Source: Antedon bifida
Taxonomy: Eukaryota > Echinodermata > Crinoidea > Comatulida > Antedonidae
NCBI GenBank assembly: GCA_963402885.1
Contig: OY727097.1
Coordinates: 22,568,001 to 22,632,000 of the forward strand
Reading direction: 5' to 3'
DNA length: 64,000 nt
The notes below the pieces were generated by a model. The model saw only the letters and a program-made list of their open reading frames with translations, searched no databases and had not been told where the DNA came from. The position numbers were made by a program, and so were the translations under genes. Numbering within the stretch: the stretch's first letter is position 1; each line of letters starts with the position of its first letter. This document shows, one piece after another, positions 23,501 to 35,700 of this stretch.

Positions 23501-26500
23501 ATACATGTAGAGAGGTAAGAACAAAAACCTGTGGTGTTTTAAGAATGTTTTGTACTTAGCCATAAAATCATAAAAAAGTTAGATCTCGCGGTACGAACTA
23601 AGAGATCAATTCACAAATATAACCTTTATCAAGGATGTACCAAGCTTCCAGGTTAGGTTTTTTTTAAATTTATTTTTAGACGATGACATAGAAAAAAATG
23701 TAAAAAAAACAGAAAGCATGAGGATCGGATTGAGGATTTAAATAATGTGCATGACACGACGAAGAGAGATGGCAAAAAAAACATGGAAAGAGACACATTC
23801 AATAATAAGATGGAGACAACTTAATTTAAAAGAAAACAGTTGATTAGGTTATTTGCAAGAAAAATACTGTGATTATAAAAAGCATCAAAATAATCCGACG
23901 ATGGAGATTGCAGATCTTCTAAGTGTATTTGATTTTTGTCACTAATGATGTTTTATTCTTTTAGAGAGTTACTGCTCACTGTGGGTTTGAAGCAATGAAA
24001 TGTCCAGTAAGTGTCTTCTATCCAATCTAAATAAATACAATAAATAGTTATTATTCAATAAATATTTTAGCATTATTCATTGAAAGAGAATTGAAAATTT
24101 TATAGCATTAGCAGTAACCTCCGAAGAGTTCTGTTTGATATGATAAAAAATGTCAGGCCTTATGATTGACTGCATAAAGGTGTTTGTATGTATTTTATGG
24201 AGTTTGGGACCACAAGAAACATTTTATATAGTTTTTGGTTTCAGTATGCATAATACTGTACTGTAGTCAAGAAGCAGAATCTCGTTTCACTAAACAACAA
24301 TTCTCTTTTTTAATAAGGTGTGTTCACAAGAAATTGACCCGATTGTAGATTATGTTCCAGTTGTTAGCAGCTGTCGGACAGTTATCATCAATAAGCGTAT
24401 ATTACTTTTACCCATACAATTCCAGTTTTTATATGAAGAAGACTCAATACAAAAGGTAAAGTTAAGCTCTGTCTATGCTACCAAACTTAATGTGACAAAA
24501 AATATATGGACTCGATGATGTCATATTACTACCATTGAGCACATCAAACTTCTTTTGGTTCTAGTTGGATAGTTTACAAAGGCTCAAATCTTTCTTCTCC
24601 CTAAAAGCCTTCTGGGTTTATTTAACTGCACTTTTTTACTGGCCCTTATGTTAATACTAAAATTATAAACTGCTTATTTATTCAAAGATATTTCATTGGA
24701 ACTCCATTCTGTAGTTTTCCACAATATCATTAGACTCCAAGATTGCAAATAAATTTGCGAGCTTAGTGTCGTTTTTACTAGACAATAGAGAGGTTTCGCA
24801 ATCTTACGAATACGATAACGAAAACGGATACGTCACGCACACGTATTCGTTTTCGTAAGCCAGTAAAAATCTGTTTCGCATGGCAACAAAATATTGAGGG
24901 CGCCGTCGAAAATATAACTGCGGTAAATGTGAGCGAAGCACAGGTACGTGTTGCTTGGCTGCCTAGGCCTAGCGTAACATCAAAGCGAGTGAAGACTTTA
25001 AAAACTTCTATTTATCAAAATTGACCTGGCATTTTAGTAAATTACTTTAGTAAATTACTTTCAATAAATCTATAATTATATTATAATCATGAATCATTCA
25101 TGATTCAAATGCAAAATGTGCAAAATAGGTCAAAAACTATACTCGTTTTGTAGTTACGAATATGACTGGTGATATTCGTCAACACAAATACGCTTTACGA
25201 ATATGAAATGGGGATCAGCTCAAAAGTTTCACAAATGTGTGACGTATCCGTTTTCGTTATCGTATTCGTAAGGTTGCAAAACCTCCCTATTATGTCCTGA
25301 GCTACCATTGCCCAATAACATTCTTCCATCAATAATAGTGAGATTTCATCCTAAATACCTAGGAAAAAATAGAATAGGTGTCCAAACAGTTTGATTACAA
25401 TACTACTATTATTTTGTGTAGGCTTGTCTGTTTGGCCATCCACGTGCAATGTATATTCCAAATGAAATAGATGCTGAGATGCTTTACCGTCGCATTCAAG
25501 ATATGCTACTGGTGGATGCTCCTTTCAAATTGGTTTTGTCTGATGGACAGGTAACATTAAAAAAATAGCAAAGATTTATAAGAACACTATTTGAAAACAA
25601 ACATAACAGAACACAACACAAACATACGGTTTATAGTCCGATAAGACTTGTTCCACCACCGTAACTAGGAGCAAATCAGCATCAACCCCATGCCAATTTT
25701 GATTGCTCTTTAAGTACACTAAACCCTGCCTTAAGCGCTCGGCCATTTGACTCGCTCAAATTATACTGATGTTCTTACTATGAATTCTATAAATTTCCTT
25801 TTTTACCAATGTTTTTTGTTCATGTTTCTCCACTCTTTAGTCAGTTTGATGTTATTGTCTTTCTCTAGGGATATCAATGTAGTCGATGTAGCTATGAGGT
25901 GCACTGCCGAGGTTGTGAGATTTCTTGCGAAGGAGTGATCACTCTCCAATCCAGTGACACCATCATGGTGGTCTTTGATAACCTACTTCCAGAGCAGATT
26001 GAGATCACCAGTGCCTGTCATGAGGATCCCATGTTGACGGATCTCCGTCAGGATGACTCCATCACATTAAAGCAATGTTTTGAGGCATTTTCCAAGAGGT
26101 AAGTCGTTGTGTGGGCTCGAGTCATAAATAATATTAACCTGAATATTTTGAGGCGCTCTTTATCAAATAACAGTTAATATAAATATTTGTGTTTTTAATT
26201 TAAATTACTGATTATATTTGTAGTGTAGACAGAGCTTAACTTTACCTTTTTGTATTGAGTCTTCTTCATATAAAAACTTTAAATGTTCTGTTCACCAGTG
26301 AATACTTAGATGAACATAATCCTTGGTTCTGCCCTTGTTGTCGAAAGCCTCAGTGTGCAAGCAAGACTTTGTCAATATGCCGTTATCCAAATGTTCTTAT
26401 TGTCTACCTCAAAAGGTAAGAATCTTGTAAACTTCATTCTACATATTTATACAAAACTGTGTGATGTCCAGCTTCCAGCACCAGGACAATTTCCATTATT

Positions 26501-27974
26501 TTATGTGCAGATGATGGTGGTGTTGTTGGCAAAAGACTGTTTAAATTATTTTGAAAACATAAATATTTCGCCTCATTTGTTTCACAGACAAGAATCTCCT
26601 TAATAGTGGTGTATACCCTAAGTATGGGGTGTCCCAATTGAGGAATTCTAAGGTATTGAATGTCATACATACATTGTTTCTAAATTATATTATCAGATTT
26701 GTCTTCCATAACTTGATGAGTACCAAACTGGAGAACAACGTTTTGTTTCCATTGGAAGATCTTAATGTCAGTTCATATCTATGCCCTGCCATCAGTGCTG
26801 ACAAGGTCCAGTTGCTGTATGACCTTCAGGGATGTGTATGTCACTTCGGAGGTGAGGATTACCCTTTATATCTTGTGTTCCGCATTGAAATCCTGCAATG
26901 GATTCAATTACACATACACCAATACTGTCAACATCTGAGCAAGCTTGTTGATTATTTTTTTAGGTGTGAATGCAGGTCACTATACCTCGTATGTTAGGAA
27001 CCCATTGACTCAGGAATGGTATTACTGTAACGATGAAACAGTACAAGAACAAACGCCAACAGAAAAGGATGCTGCCAGTATTTATATACTCTTCTATTGT
27101 AGAAAAGGTGACTTTTCACACTAATTCTTCACAAAGCATATGATAGTCTTAATAAATATAAATATGTATAGACATATTGTTCAAAAACAGTATTCAATTA
27201 ATGTAATAAAGTTTTGAATTGATTTATTGACTGACCTAAATTATGTGAAATATCATAAACACTGAAAGTGTTGCATCATAAAAAGACAATAGAATTAAAA
27301 AAAGGCAAAATTATCATTAAAATAATATCTTAAAAGGATAAAAATACTGACAATTAGTAGACTATCATTTAAAAAAGGTAAACATACTGACACTAAAATT
27401 ATATAAAAATATTCAATGTTTTTGAAAATATGGGGGTGGTTACGGTAGGCCTACTATTGTCTGTTGAATATTGCATGCATGAATGATTTGGATGCAGACA
27501 CTCTCCAAAACGCAGTATCTGTCGAGTCATTAAAAAAAATGTGTAATTCTTACCAGCCCTTGTTGATGGAATCCATTTACGACTTTTAAAACCTGAACTG
27601 ACTATAGAAAATAGGACATGGAGAAAATATTAGAAGTAGGCCTACTACTTAATAAACAAATCTCATTGGGCATTCACATGTATAGAATATATTTGGGTTC
27701 TTTTTCAGGTTCAAATGTGGACTTTAAATTCCCCAAAAGTTTGCAAGAAATCGAGACAATTACCTCAACAACATCAACCTCTGGAATAACATCAAGAGAT
27801 ATGCCATCAGATGCAGGAGATATGGCATCAGATCACAAAAAGACCACAATGAATATTGATGAGAATATGACGATGCTATACAACTCGGACCTAGATGATT
27901 TATTGAAGGAGTTGCAAAACAGAAAAGAAAAAAATGAAAATGATGAAGATATGAAGGAAGATTTCTATCAATGA
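11511..27974 (+). CDS. ubiquitin-specific protease with RING-like insertion
   Basis: Cysteine deubiquitinase (C19), nearest in feel to the USP4/15/19/31 group. Fifteen exons: 11511-11712, 19560-19628, 19808-20070, 20223-21482, 21984-22077, 22248-22429, 22804-23514, 23965-24006, 24318-24455, 25422-25550, 25869-26098, 26299-26415, 26697-26851, 26964-27107, 27709-27974. Frames join without a break, giving about 1333 residues. The Cys box is CGLRNIGNTCFMN with Cys near 108; QHDGQEF follows near 179. The His box is NAGHYTSY with His near 1203, followed by YYCNDETV. Zinc pairs occur at VCNVC (about 601), QCSRC and FCPCC. Two acidic Ser/Thr-rich inserts (exons 4 and 7) split the domain. Between them and the finger, C899xxC902, C917, C922, C925 and C940xxC943 form a RING-like cluster. 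Human USP19 has a MYND finger at a comparable point. The exact orthologue is uncertain. Confidence 0.88.
12086..14066. mobile_element. nested TIR element with GTCGCCCC repeats, 8-bp TSD
   Basis: A 1981-bp element flanked by CTAGCTAG at 12078-12085 and 14067-14074. Both ends carry AGTCAAGTCGCCCC followed by arrays of about 16-17 bp units (AAGTCGCCCCATCGC and variants), about 13 in the left arm (12098-12312) and about a dozen in the right arm (13874-14056), in inverted orientation. The interior includes a reverse-transcriptase fragment and a GC-rich degenerate repeat at 13600-13800. The 8-bp duplication would fit hAT or P-type elements, but it is itself palindromic. Long in-frame Arg/Gly or Ser/Pro repeats in the arms are translation artefacts of the arrays. 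Confidence 0.78.
12600..13232 (+). pseudogene. non-LTR retrotransposon reverse transcriptase, C-terminal fragment
   Basis: Coding similarity starts near 12625 with YLGKEIEIVKSLKYLGVTFD, the conserved region after the RT palm, and runs into the open frame 12789-13232 (about 147 residues) with ILYGSEIWG and GECGRFSLSI. These features are typical of LINE pol C-termini in marine invertebrates. Palm motifs (SPQG, FADD) are absent, so it is a 5'-truncated remnant. It is trapped between the arms of the 12086-14066 element. Confidence 0.7.
14075..16740. other. interior of the 5.3-kb element, no recognised gene
   Basis: AT-rich sequence with short random ORFs only. A minus-strand open stretch at about 15480-15046 and a plus-strand one at 14308-14529 show no family I recognise and no coding-like conservation. 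A transposase gene for the surrounding element was looked for here and not found. Confidence 0.4.
17101..19559. repeat. USP intron 1 segment with dispersed GGTAACGGAATTAC motif
   Basis: No exon was recognised. The motif TTGGTAACGGAATTACA or a near match recurs about seven times in both orientations: plus near 17371, 17558, 17579 and 18925; minus near 18361, 18751 and 18772. The blocks around 18240-18330 and 18630-18720 are also similar to each other. The arrangement looks like a non-coding element or satellite-like array, but no terminal repeats could be placed. One related copy is at about 38392. Confidence 0.5.
24788..25287. mobile_element. 500-bp MITE with about 50-bp TIRs
   Basis: The ends are GAGAGGTTTCGCAATCTTAC and its near-perfect inverted copy, continuing through GAATACGATAACGAAAACGG to GGATACGTCAC, giving about 50-bp TIRs with few mismatches. 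TA flanks both ends, consistent with a Tc1/mariner-type target. No ORF. It lies in the USP intron between exons 9 and 10. Confidence 0.8.
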
Positions 27975-30900
27975 CAAGTTTGAACATTTTTGAAAGAAAA
28001 AGTTAGTTTTTCTAGAAATCATTGGAAGACAAGTGTGACATTTGTAGACTAAAGATGAAGAGTGATTGTAGAGTACCACATTTTCACTGTTTTATAAAGT
28101 TTTGTTTATTAAGTTGCTAAACTTTTTTTTAAATTAATAATAAAGGAATGATCCTCATATCACATTTATATTTTTAGTTACCATCTAGAAATGCATCCCT
28201 TTTCCATTTGTTTTAAAGAACTGTGGTTTATTAAATTGTTTATAAACATCTGCAAAATAAAATTATGTACTGTATAAGATAAATGTTATTCTAGATAAAG
28301 TGTAGTAACAGTCTCATCCAATAGTTTATTTCATATTTGTTTTATTTTTTGTAATAACTTTAATTTCTTTTATTTTCTAAATGTATTGATACATCCTCAA
28401 AAATATTTTTAGTTGACAATATTTTTTCAAAGTAAAGTTTTGTTATGCAATGTTATATATACAAATGTTTCAGGTGTAGATGTGGTTTGCTAATAGATGA
28501 ATCGGGGCAGAGGAAACACTTTCATAGTTTACCCTTCTGGATGAAACCATTACTCAACTTAATTTTGTACCAATCATGTCCAAGCTTTAGTTAAAACTGA
28601 CTAAAACCTAGTTTTACCATAGAGATAAAATACAATGTTTTTTTTTTATGCAAATAATAAACACTTAAAGCAAACTCAAAGAGAGATTTAAACTTGAAGA
28701 GTGAAATAAAATTAATGGACATACATTATACTGAAATTGCTGAAACATCCACACCAATTCATGTTCTTGTTTTACTGTTTAAAGGCTGAGAACATGCTAC
28801 TCGTCTTTGCTCTGCCATATGGATTTCCCACAATTTTAGTTAATGTTTGAACTTACATTATTCTACTGAGGTTACTACATTTTATTACTGCAATAACCAA
28901 ATTTAGTTTAGTTTCAATGTCAGTTTATGAGGCAGTCACTGCAATAAAAAGTGTGTTATGATAGCTAAGCTTGATAAATAATGGCATATAAAGGTTAAAG
29001 GTTATACAAAATATAGATAACTGCAGGAGAATAATTTTGACAAAGTATTCAAACATTTTCTTTCTGTACACAACAAATTTTCACAAATTTATATTTGAAA
29101 TATTACCATTGAAATGGTGTTGAATTATTGTGATTGGTGATCGGAGGTGGAAAGAAAGATATTATATACAGTAATGTCATTAAAAAAATAATAGATAATA
29201 TTAATGTAAACTAAACAAGATAGTTCATTTCTCTTGCCATCGTTTTTTCAGCAAATTTCTTTAAGCATTGCAATATTTATAATAATTATTATATTTTGAG
29301 TAAGGCTATACAGTCAATAGTTTGATATCATTCTATCTAGCCATTTGATTCGTTTAGTGCATTAAAGATACAATGCTACTTTATACAATTGTCATGCATA
29401 ACAAGTATATTTAATAGTAACACTTTTATTCTAACATAATTAAGTAGTGTTGGATCAAGATTTATTCAGATTCAGGGCTTGGGGTTCAGTCTACTTACAT
29501 AATAAAACAGTCTATTCAGTTTTTTTTATTCATCAATGGGTTTTGTATTGATAATGATATCAATAGATTTGTATCTATTACAGATTTTTATAAAGCATGT
29601 AGACCTAGTTTGAATAATAATTATTGTTTCTTGAAAAAAATAAACTAGCTATTTCAATACAATGTATACATTTAAAAACTTGATTATTAAAATCAATGAA
29701 ACTGATGAGAATCTAGTACTCTGCACTTATTATTTGTGTCGATTTAATACCTACTATTTATGGACGAGAAATATATATATAAATACCGAAAAATAAATTC
29801 TGGTATTTCAAGTTTTTAGTTGAAATGAAGTGGATTACCTGAATGTCTGCCACAAGCTTTTTGCTTTTTTGAACATGCCTTCTTCAATCATATTACCTTT
29901 CTTTACACCATTTTGTATCCTGTTTTTATTTGAAGAAAATAAATGTTACTTTGAATGAATGAATGAATGAATATTGAGTGTAGGCCTATAGGCCTACCAG
30001 CTAGTCCATTTCTTGGTGGGTGATGGTTACATGTGAAATCTTCCTATAAACCATCTCTTTTATTGTAATATTCAAGAAAAGTAAAATATTGTTATTGCTC
30101 TTGTACAACATGGCATTCTATAACAAATTGAATTTGGATTATATTAAATTAAAAAGTAAAGTATATTTTAATCTATATTGTGCCCTCACGGTTTTGCATA
30201 ATAATTATGGCTGAATGAAAAGCGAGTGTACTTTACTAGGCCTAGAGTAGTAACCATACTTACCGTACCTTGGGCCGGCAGCTTGGTGTAAAAAATATAT
30301 AATTAGGCCTAGTAGTAGTACGGTAAAGCACAACATTTCAATCTACTAAACATACTGTTTAACATTTCTAATTTACTTTAGTATAATAATTATACAATAC
30401 ATTCACTAATTTGATACAAACAAAAGTGTGTACTTCCCATTCTTTTTACTTAAAATAAGGTTTATAAATAAAAGTGTCATTATGTCATACCCGGTATCAT
30501 ACCTTACATCATACCTCACCTTGGCTAACTTTATTCAAAAACTTGAATTAGGCTACCTGCGCGCGGACTAGTAATTTGACTAATTAGGTTTAACTAACTG
30601 ACTAGGTTTAGTTAGTCCAGGTCGGCCCTGGAAGTTCTCTATTCTGGGGTAAACCTAGTCTAGTTATAATATGCGCTTTCCAAGACGTATAATTATAATA
30701 GGGGTATGAAAAAAAGTGTCCGCTCATATAATAGTATAGTCTGTAAGATACCACGGTAAATAATTGTGCCACACCGACCATTACATGGTAATTTTTTATT
30801 TCATTACAACAGCAAAACAAAAAAATACAAATCAAAACAAAAACAACGAGCTGACACTAAAGAAGAGCGTATCTATCGTTATTTTTTTTCGTAAATACAC

Positions 30901-31380
30901 TCAACGTACGTTGAGACATATTCTAAAAATATGTAGGAGGATTACGAATTCATTTTATATTTTATTTAAATATTCAGGTTGCTTTTATAACTTGCAGTAG
31001 TAGTCATAAAGCAGTAAAAAATAGTGAAATTCAGAATAAATGTCCGTTCGATTTCGGCGATTTCAGTGAAAGAAAAATAAAGACGTCTTAGGCCCAAATC
31101 TTAGGAGTGGAATGGCAGGCGAATCCGAATCAGGAGGCTAATAGACCTACTAGCAGTAGTTATTTCATTTTTGTATTTGAAGGTTCAAATCAATATTATT
31201 AATTACGCCAACACCATGTGTTGCAAATAATAGCTCAGAACACAATGCAAACAGGGTGCAACAGTTGTACAATTATATGCTATGCACAACGGCTGTGAAC
31301 AAATAATGTAGAGGCTACTGTATTATGTAATAACTACTTTAATAACATCACATTAACGAAATAAGTGACCTATAACAAAC
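27975..31380. other. USP 3' untranslated region and intergenic DNA
   Basis: The USP stop is at 27972-27974. An AATAAA at 28139-28144 is a plausible polyadenylation signal. The rest is AT-rich and has no recognised gene. A (GAAT)n tail at about 29940-29972, preceded by GAAAATAAATG, looks like a LINE 3' end. TAGGCCTA-type motifs lie near 29980 and 30235. Short ORFs at 30608-31000 show no family resemblance. Confidence 0.5.
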
Positions 31381-31382
31381 AT

Positions 31383-31605
31383 TAAAGATGTATTGTCTCC
31401 CAAAAAACATCCCAATACGTCATTTTGTAGTCCTCTTTAGAAACAAAAAATAATGACAAATAAAAAACCTCATTGGCAGATAATTTGACTATTTTTTTGC
31501 TTTAAATTACAGTTTTTTCAGGTAATTTTTTTTCCGATCCTATTTTTTGATCAAAGTGAATAACTATTAAGTGATATTAAAATGGCATATTCAACAAAAC
31601 ACAAT
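31383..31605 (+). repeat. dispersed repeat, copy 1 of 3
   Basis: Shares with 42447-42652 and 48236-48345 the ordered blocks GATGTATTGTC, CAAAAAACAT, TTGCTTTAAATTACAGTTTT, CAGGTAA, GATCCTATTTTT and TGGCATATTCAACAAAA. The right terminal repeat seen in copy 2 was not found here, so this copy is incomplete. Confidence 0.6.
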
Positions 31606-31851
31606 TATTTGTATATACAATATTATTATTAAGATTATTATACTTATATTTATCTTTTTCCTTTTCAGAACAAAAAAAAACCCACATAGCCTGACATACA
31701 TTAATATTGATCAGTCTGATGCACCATTTTGTTTGTTCTTTTAAAACTAAAAACAACAAAATAATGTTTTTTTAAAGGCTAATACAAATATCAGAACTAA
31801 ACTACGTGCAATGTTTTCCATTGTTTCAACAACGTCTTGTACCAGTTATAG

Positions 31852-33995
31852 CTAGTTAGCACCTTGTCGTTTGCGTATCAACGCCGTATACTGTACATCG
31901 TTTAAAGCAAGCGCTTTGCAAATGTCTCTTGCCTCCTCTTTAACAACGATGTTATCTTCACGATAGTCACTGACATCACGCTTTGACGTATCTATACACT
32001 CGTCTTGAATTGCCCCAAGCCGACCTTCAAACTCCGCCAAATCATTCCAAAAACCTGGCCCATATTCCGTAATCTTCTTCCAAAGTGTTTGGTTGTAATA
32101 ATCGTAAAGTTGTTTATCGAGTGCGTTCCAGTTTTGTATTTGTAATTTAGTTTCTGGACTAATTTGATAACGAATGCGGGAATTACGAATTCCTTTAGAG
32201 ATGTACAAAATGTCATCCCAATTCCAACATAAAGTGTTTTTCATTAAAACCAACGAATGGTTGAAATATTCTGATATTAATACAAAATCGAGTTCTTGTT
32301 TTAACGATGTAAATACGTTATGAAATATAATTTTATCAGTCTGTAAATTTGTGTCCAACCCTAAATCATATATCTGACCATTTTTAGCTTGATTTTTAAA
32401 GTAGAAACCGGGTGTGTTGTAAAATTTATCAGGGTCTTGAAAAAACGTACCAATGGGGTCATCAACATCTTTAATTCCCGCACTGTGTGCGAAATCAAAA
32501 TATCCAAATGAAGATTCAAATTGAGACACTGGGTTTCGGAGGATCGTGACGTATGTTGCATTTGGGAATACCGCTTCCATTTCTTCGCGATTGTATCTCA
32601 CGTGATTGGTTAAAAAATGGTATTGATGTTGAGTATTGCTTCGATGGATCATGTCACGTTGGAAGTGGTTATAGCTTGATATAACATGAGTACCAACTCC
32701 TACACCAAAACTTAGATTACGTGAATAGCCATATCGTTCGAATATGGAAGCTAAAGTTGTGCTTGCAGTTTTGTGTGTTTTTATAAATACGATTCTGTTT
32801 GTTGGTCTACATTGTGATATGCCTAAACGGGACTGTGTAGGCCTACTGACAAAATCGTTAGGACGCCCATCTGCCATGTGTAATCTGAAATTAAGTAAAC
32901 ATGATATTGTCAAATATTGCATGGACTTGTTGGTACTCCATGGATATTGTAAGCTTACACCACATCACAATATGTGAAGCTGTACCGCGAGTCAAACTGA
33001 AACCCCAACGACTTCGATTGTTTAATCAACTGGCTTCGCTCCTTACCAATGAGGACTTCAAATCTAATCGATGTTGGCCAATTATGTTCATTCATTATGT
33101 TGTTTACATTACATTTAAATGAACAGAATATCAGATTATGAAGTACTATTTCTGACCCCTGGCAGGCCTCTCTGATATTATCAGAGCATAAAAACTCTAT
33201 TTTCGAAAATAGGCCTTACTCGTTTAATATCTGGGCGGCTATGATCAAACATTGTTCATTACATTATTGAAATTAACATTTCTTTGATTGAAGAAACATT
33301 AGCAAATGTCAAATACAATTTAGCGTAGGGCCTACATTATTAGTGATAGACTATACTATATACGATAAATAAATAACTTGAAAATAATTGTTCCTTCTTT
33401 TTTCTACATATGTAATTTTTTAAAGTTTTAAACTTGCTAATTGGATGTATTTATTGTAAAATAGTATACTGATTAAGTTTAAATTAAAAAATATTATAAT
33501 GAAATGTTTACAATTGTTATTGTAATGAGTAAATGTGATTAATACACAAAATAAAAAATAGGGCCTATATATTTAATAATAATCGTACTTTCGTGCTTTT
33601 CAAAATGTTGGCCTAATTCTTGGACACATTTGTCGAATAGGCATACACGAAAAGCAACAGTTTTAGGCCTATAACGGAGTAATAATAAAATATAATATGT
33701 ATAATAATGTAATGTTAAGGTAATGTAGGCCAATCAGCCCAAAGTACCTAACTTGCACACTTAGTTCTGATAAATATTTGGATATTGTGTCTTTTCCTAT
33801 CCTTCACTATTTACAAATCCTCCAGCAACATTTATTTTGCCGAAACAATTTCATGGGTCTCTAAGAAACATTATTAACTTACCTGTACCGGATATCAGAA
33901 TCTGCATAATACGGTTCAACATAATGAGAAATCAACGTGTAAAAAAACATTACACAAAGTGCAACGAAAATTAAAATCCGTATTTGCCGTCGCAT
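31852..33995 (-). CDS. galactose 3-O-sulfotransferase-like (Gal3ST family)
   Basis: Transfers sulfate from PAPS to the 3-OH of galactose on glycolipids or glycans in the Golgi lumen. Two exons, 33883-33995 and 31852-32884 (GT-AG; AG|A makes an Arg), give 381 residues, close to the 423 of human GAL3ST1. Exon 1 encodes a short basic start (MRRQIR) and a hydrophobic signal-anchor of about 18 residues, the expected type II topology. The 5'-phosphosulfate loop is KTHKTASTT at residues 73-81. The 3'-phosphate motif is YVTILRNPVSQFESSF at about 149-164. A TNHVRYN segment precedes it, as in the family. Several NxS/T sites are present. Invertebrates carry many Gal3ST paralogues, so the acceptor sugar cannot be assigned. 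Starting inside exon 2 would lose the membrane anchor. Confidence 0.88.
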
Positions 33996-34799
33996 TGTGT
34001 CTGATTGATGGTGATGGTCTGATTGAAAACTTCATCAATTGACAATGACGGTTGATTATTTGGACTGTACCATTGTTACAATACGGGTAATACCATCCTG
34101 AATGAATCATTATTTTTTTTTTAATACGGTATGCCTTATTCCTTATTCTTTCTATTCATCGTAAATCTTTCAATAAAAACCTACTACTTTGGATAAACCT
34201 TGAAGTAACCCATCCTAAATTAAATATAATATAAATATATATATATATATAATAAAATACAATATAACCCACTTTAAGTCAATAGTAGACATAACCATTG
34301 AATGGAGCATGGATTAATGAGTGATGATGAGACTAAATAATGTTTTTTTTTTTTATATTTTATGTTAACCATCTTTAAAGAGGGTATTCCCTTCCAGTTT
34401 AGCCTAGTGGGTAACTGATATTCAGGCCCAAAATTTTTATTAAATATCGTCCCATGTTTTATAGTAAAAATCGTCCCAGTTTTCTGCACAAAAGCTATTA
34501 CAGTTCACTTCAATGTAAGACAATACCAGACAGCGCCTGTAAGTGCTTATTTTATAGAATAGTAACCCGGGTTACGGCGTAGAGTCTTTACGGTATTGAG
34601 TCGGGAAACAAAATGCATATTATACGGGGGTTTTTTGCCATCATACTTTAATTTGGTTGTCAACAAGTCTTACTTACAAAACGAACATTATAGTGGTTCA
34701 GCAATAAAATGCTTATATTGATAATACAAGATGGTTGCTTCATTTTATATTCCAGTCAAACACACATTACATAGTTTGAAATTGTAGTCGTTGAAGATA
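33996..34799. other. intergenic DNA upstream of the sulfotransferase gene
   Basis: No gene recognised. A short (AT)n microsatellite lies at about 34230-34250 and a poly-T run at about 34341-34352. The sulfotransferase promoter should lie just right of 33995; no core element was identified. Confidence 0.4.
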
Positions 34800-34958
34800 A
34801 TGCTAATGCCACTAGAGACGCAACACAACGGCGTAACGCAACGTAAGGGGTTTGACCAATCACAAGCGATGGATTTATTCGACTGTTGCTTGTCATTGGT
34901 CAACTCGTGCGGCGTTACGTCTACGTCCTTGCGTTACGTCCTAGTGGGAACCAAGCAT
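34800..34958. mobile_element. 159-bp MITE
   Basis: The whole segment folds back on itself. The left end ATGCTAATGCCACTAG pairs imperfectly with the right end CTAGTGGGAACCAAGCAT. Inside, GGCGTAACGCAACGTAAG faces GCGTTACGTCCTAG, and TTGACCAATCACAAG faces CTTGTCATTGGTCAA. No ORF of its own. Confidence 0.7.
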
Positions 34959-35084
34959 AAAACACAAATAAACACAGAAATACACAACAAAGATGGGTAT
35001 TGTTTGTTACCAACACCGACAAGACCACCAGTTAACTATGGCATTAGCTTAATTCATCCTCTTCCGTCAGTTGACCATGTTTAT

Positions 35085-35312
35085 GCAGTGTTGAGTCCTT
35101 GAGCAAGATTCTTTATCCACATTGTTCCTCCTCACCCAGGTGATAGAAATGGGTACCGGTATGTAAAAGGTACTGGGAAGGTAAATCAGACTCGTTTGTG
35201 CGGGAGGAGTGGCGTACCCCCCACAAACATACACACTTAGTGGAGTCTGGCCCAAACGCTAAGGAAATGGAAATGGGCACCACGGCCGTTAGCATCATTA
35301 GCTTAGGTTTCG
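35085..35312 (+). mobile_element. 5'-truncated SINE, same family as 2501-2806
   Basis: Over about 225 bp it matches the SINE body at 2573-2793 with few differences, from GCAGTGTTGAGTCCTTG to GCTTAGGTTTCGAC. The tRNA-like head is missing, as expected for a 5'-truncated insert. Confidence 0.88.
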
Positions 35313-35339
35313 ACTTCACCTTACCTATGGTTAAATTGG

Positions 35340-35700
35340 AGGCGCGAAAGTGCTCCAAAATCTGCTAAATTTACTACATTCTCCATTTGGAAGATATTTC
35401 CACCGCTTATCATTTAGAATTAGCTCAGTACCGGAAATATTCCAGAAACGCATGTCGCAAATACTTGATGGTTTAACTGGAGTAGTCGTCTGTATTATTG
35501 AAGACATCCTCGTGTAGGAAAGATCACGCCAACAATTACCAACGGTTGTCATCAATCGCTTGAAGTCAATATTCGCACGTCATGAAATTCCTCAAGAAGT
35601 TGTCTCCGATAACGGACCACAATGGATAAAATGTAAAAAATACAATTGTCGACTAGCAACATCATCGCTTAAAGGATCTTCCACACCTGTTACGGCACGG
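35340..35700 (+). pseudogene. decayed Ty3/Gypsy retrotransposon pol fragments
   Basis: Bases 35380-35516 encode a Gypsy reverse-transcriptase segment (SPFGRY, RISSVPEIFQKRM, then IIEDILV where active copies have a DD pair) and end in a stop. From about 35552 the sequence jumps to an integrase-core motif (KSIFARHEIPQEVVSDNGPQ). The connecting RNase H and zinc-finger parts are deleted and the frame soon degrades. No LTRs were found. Confidence 0.75.

Noticed and set aside
32744-33122. plus-strand frames opposite the sulfotransferase exon
   Set aside because: Shadows of the minus-strand coding exon and its intron, with no recognisable domain.
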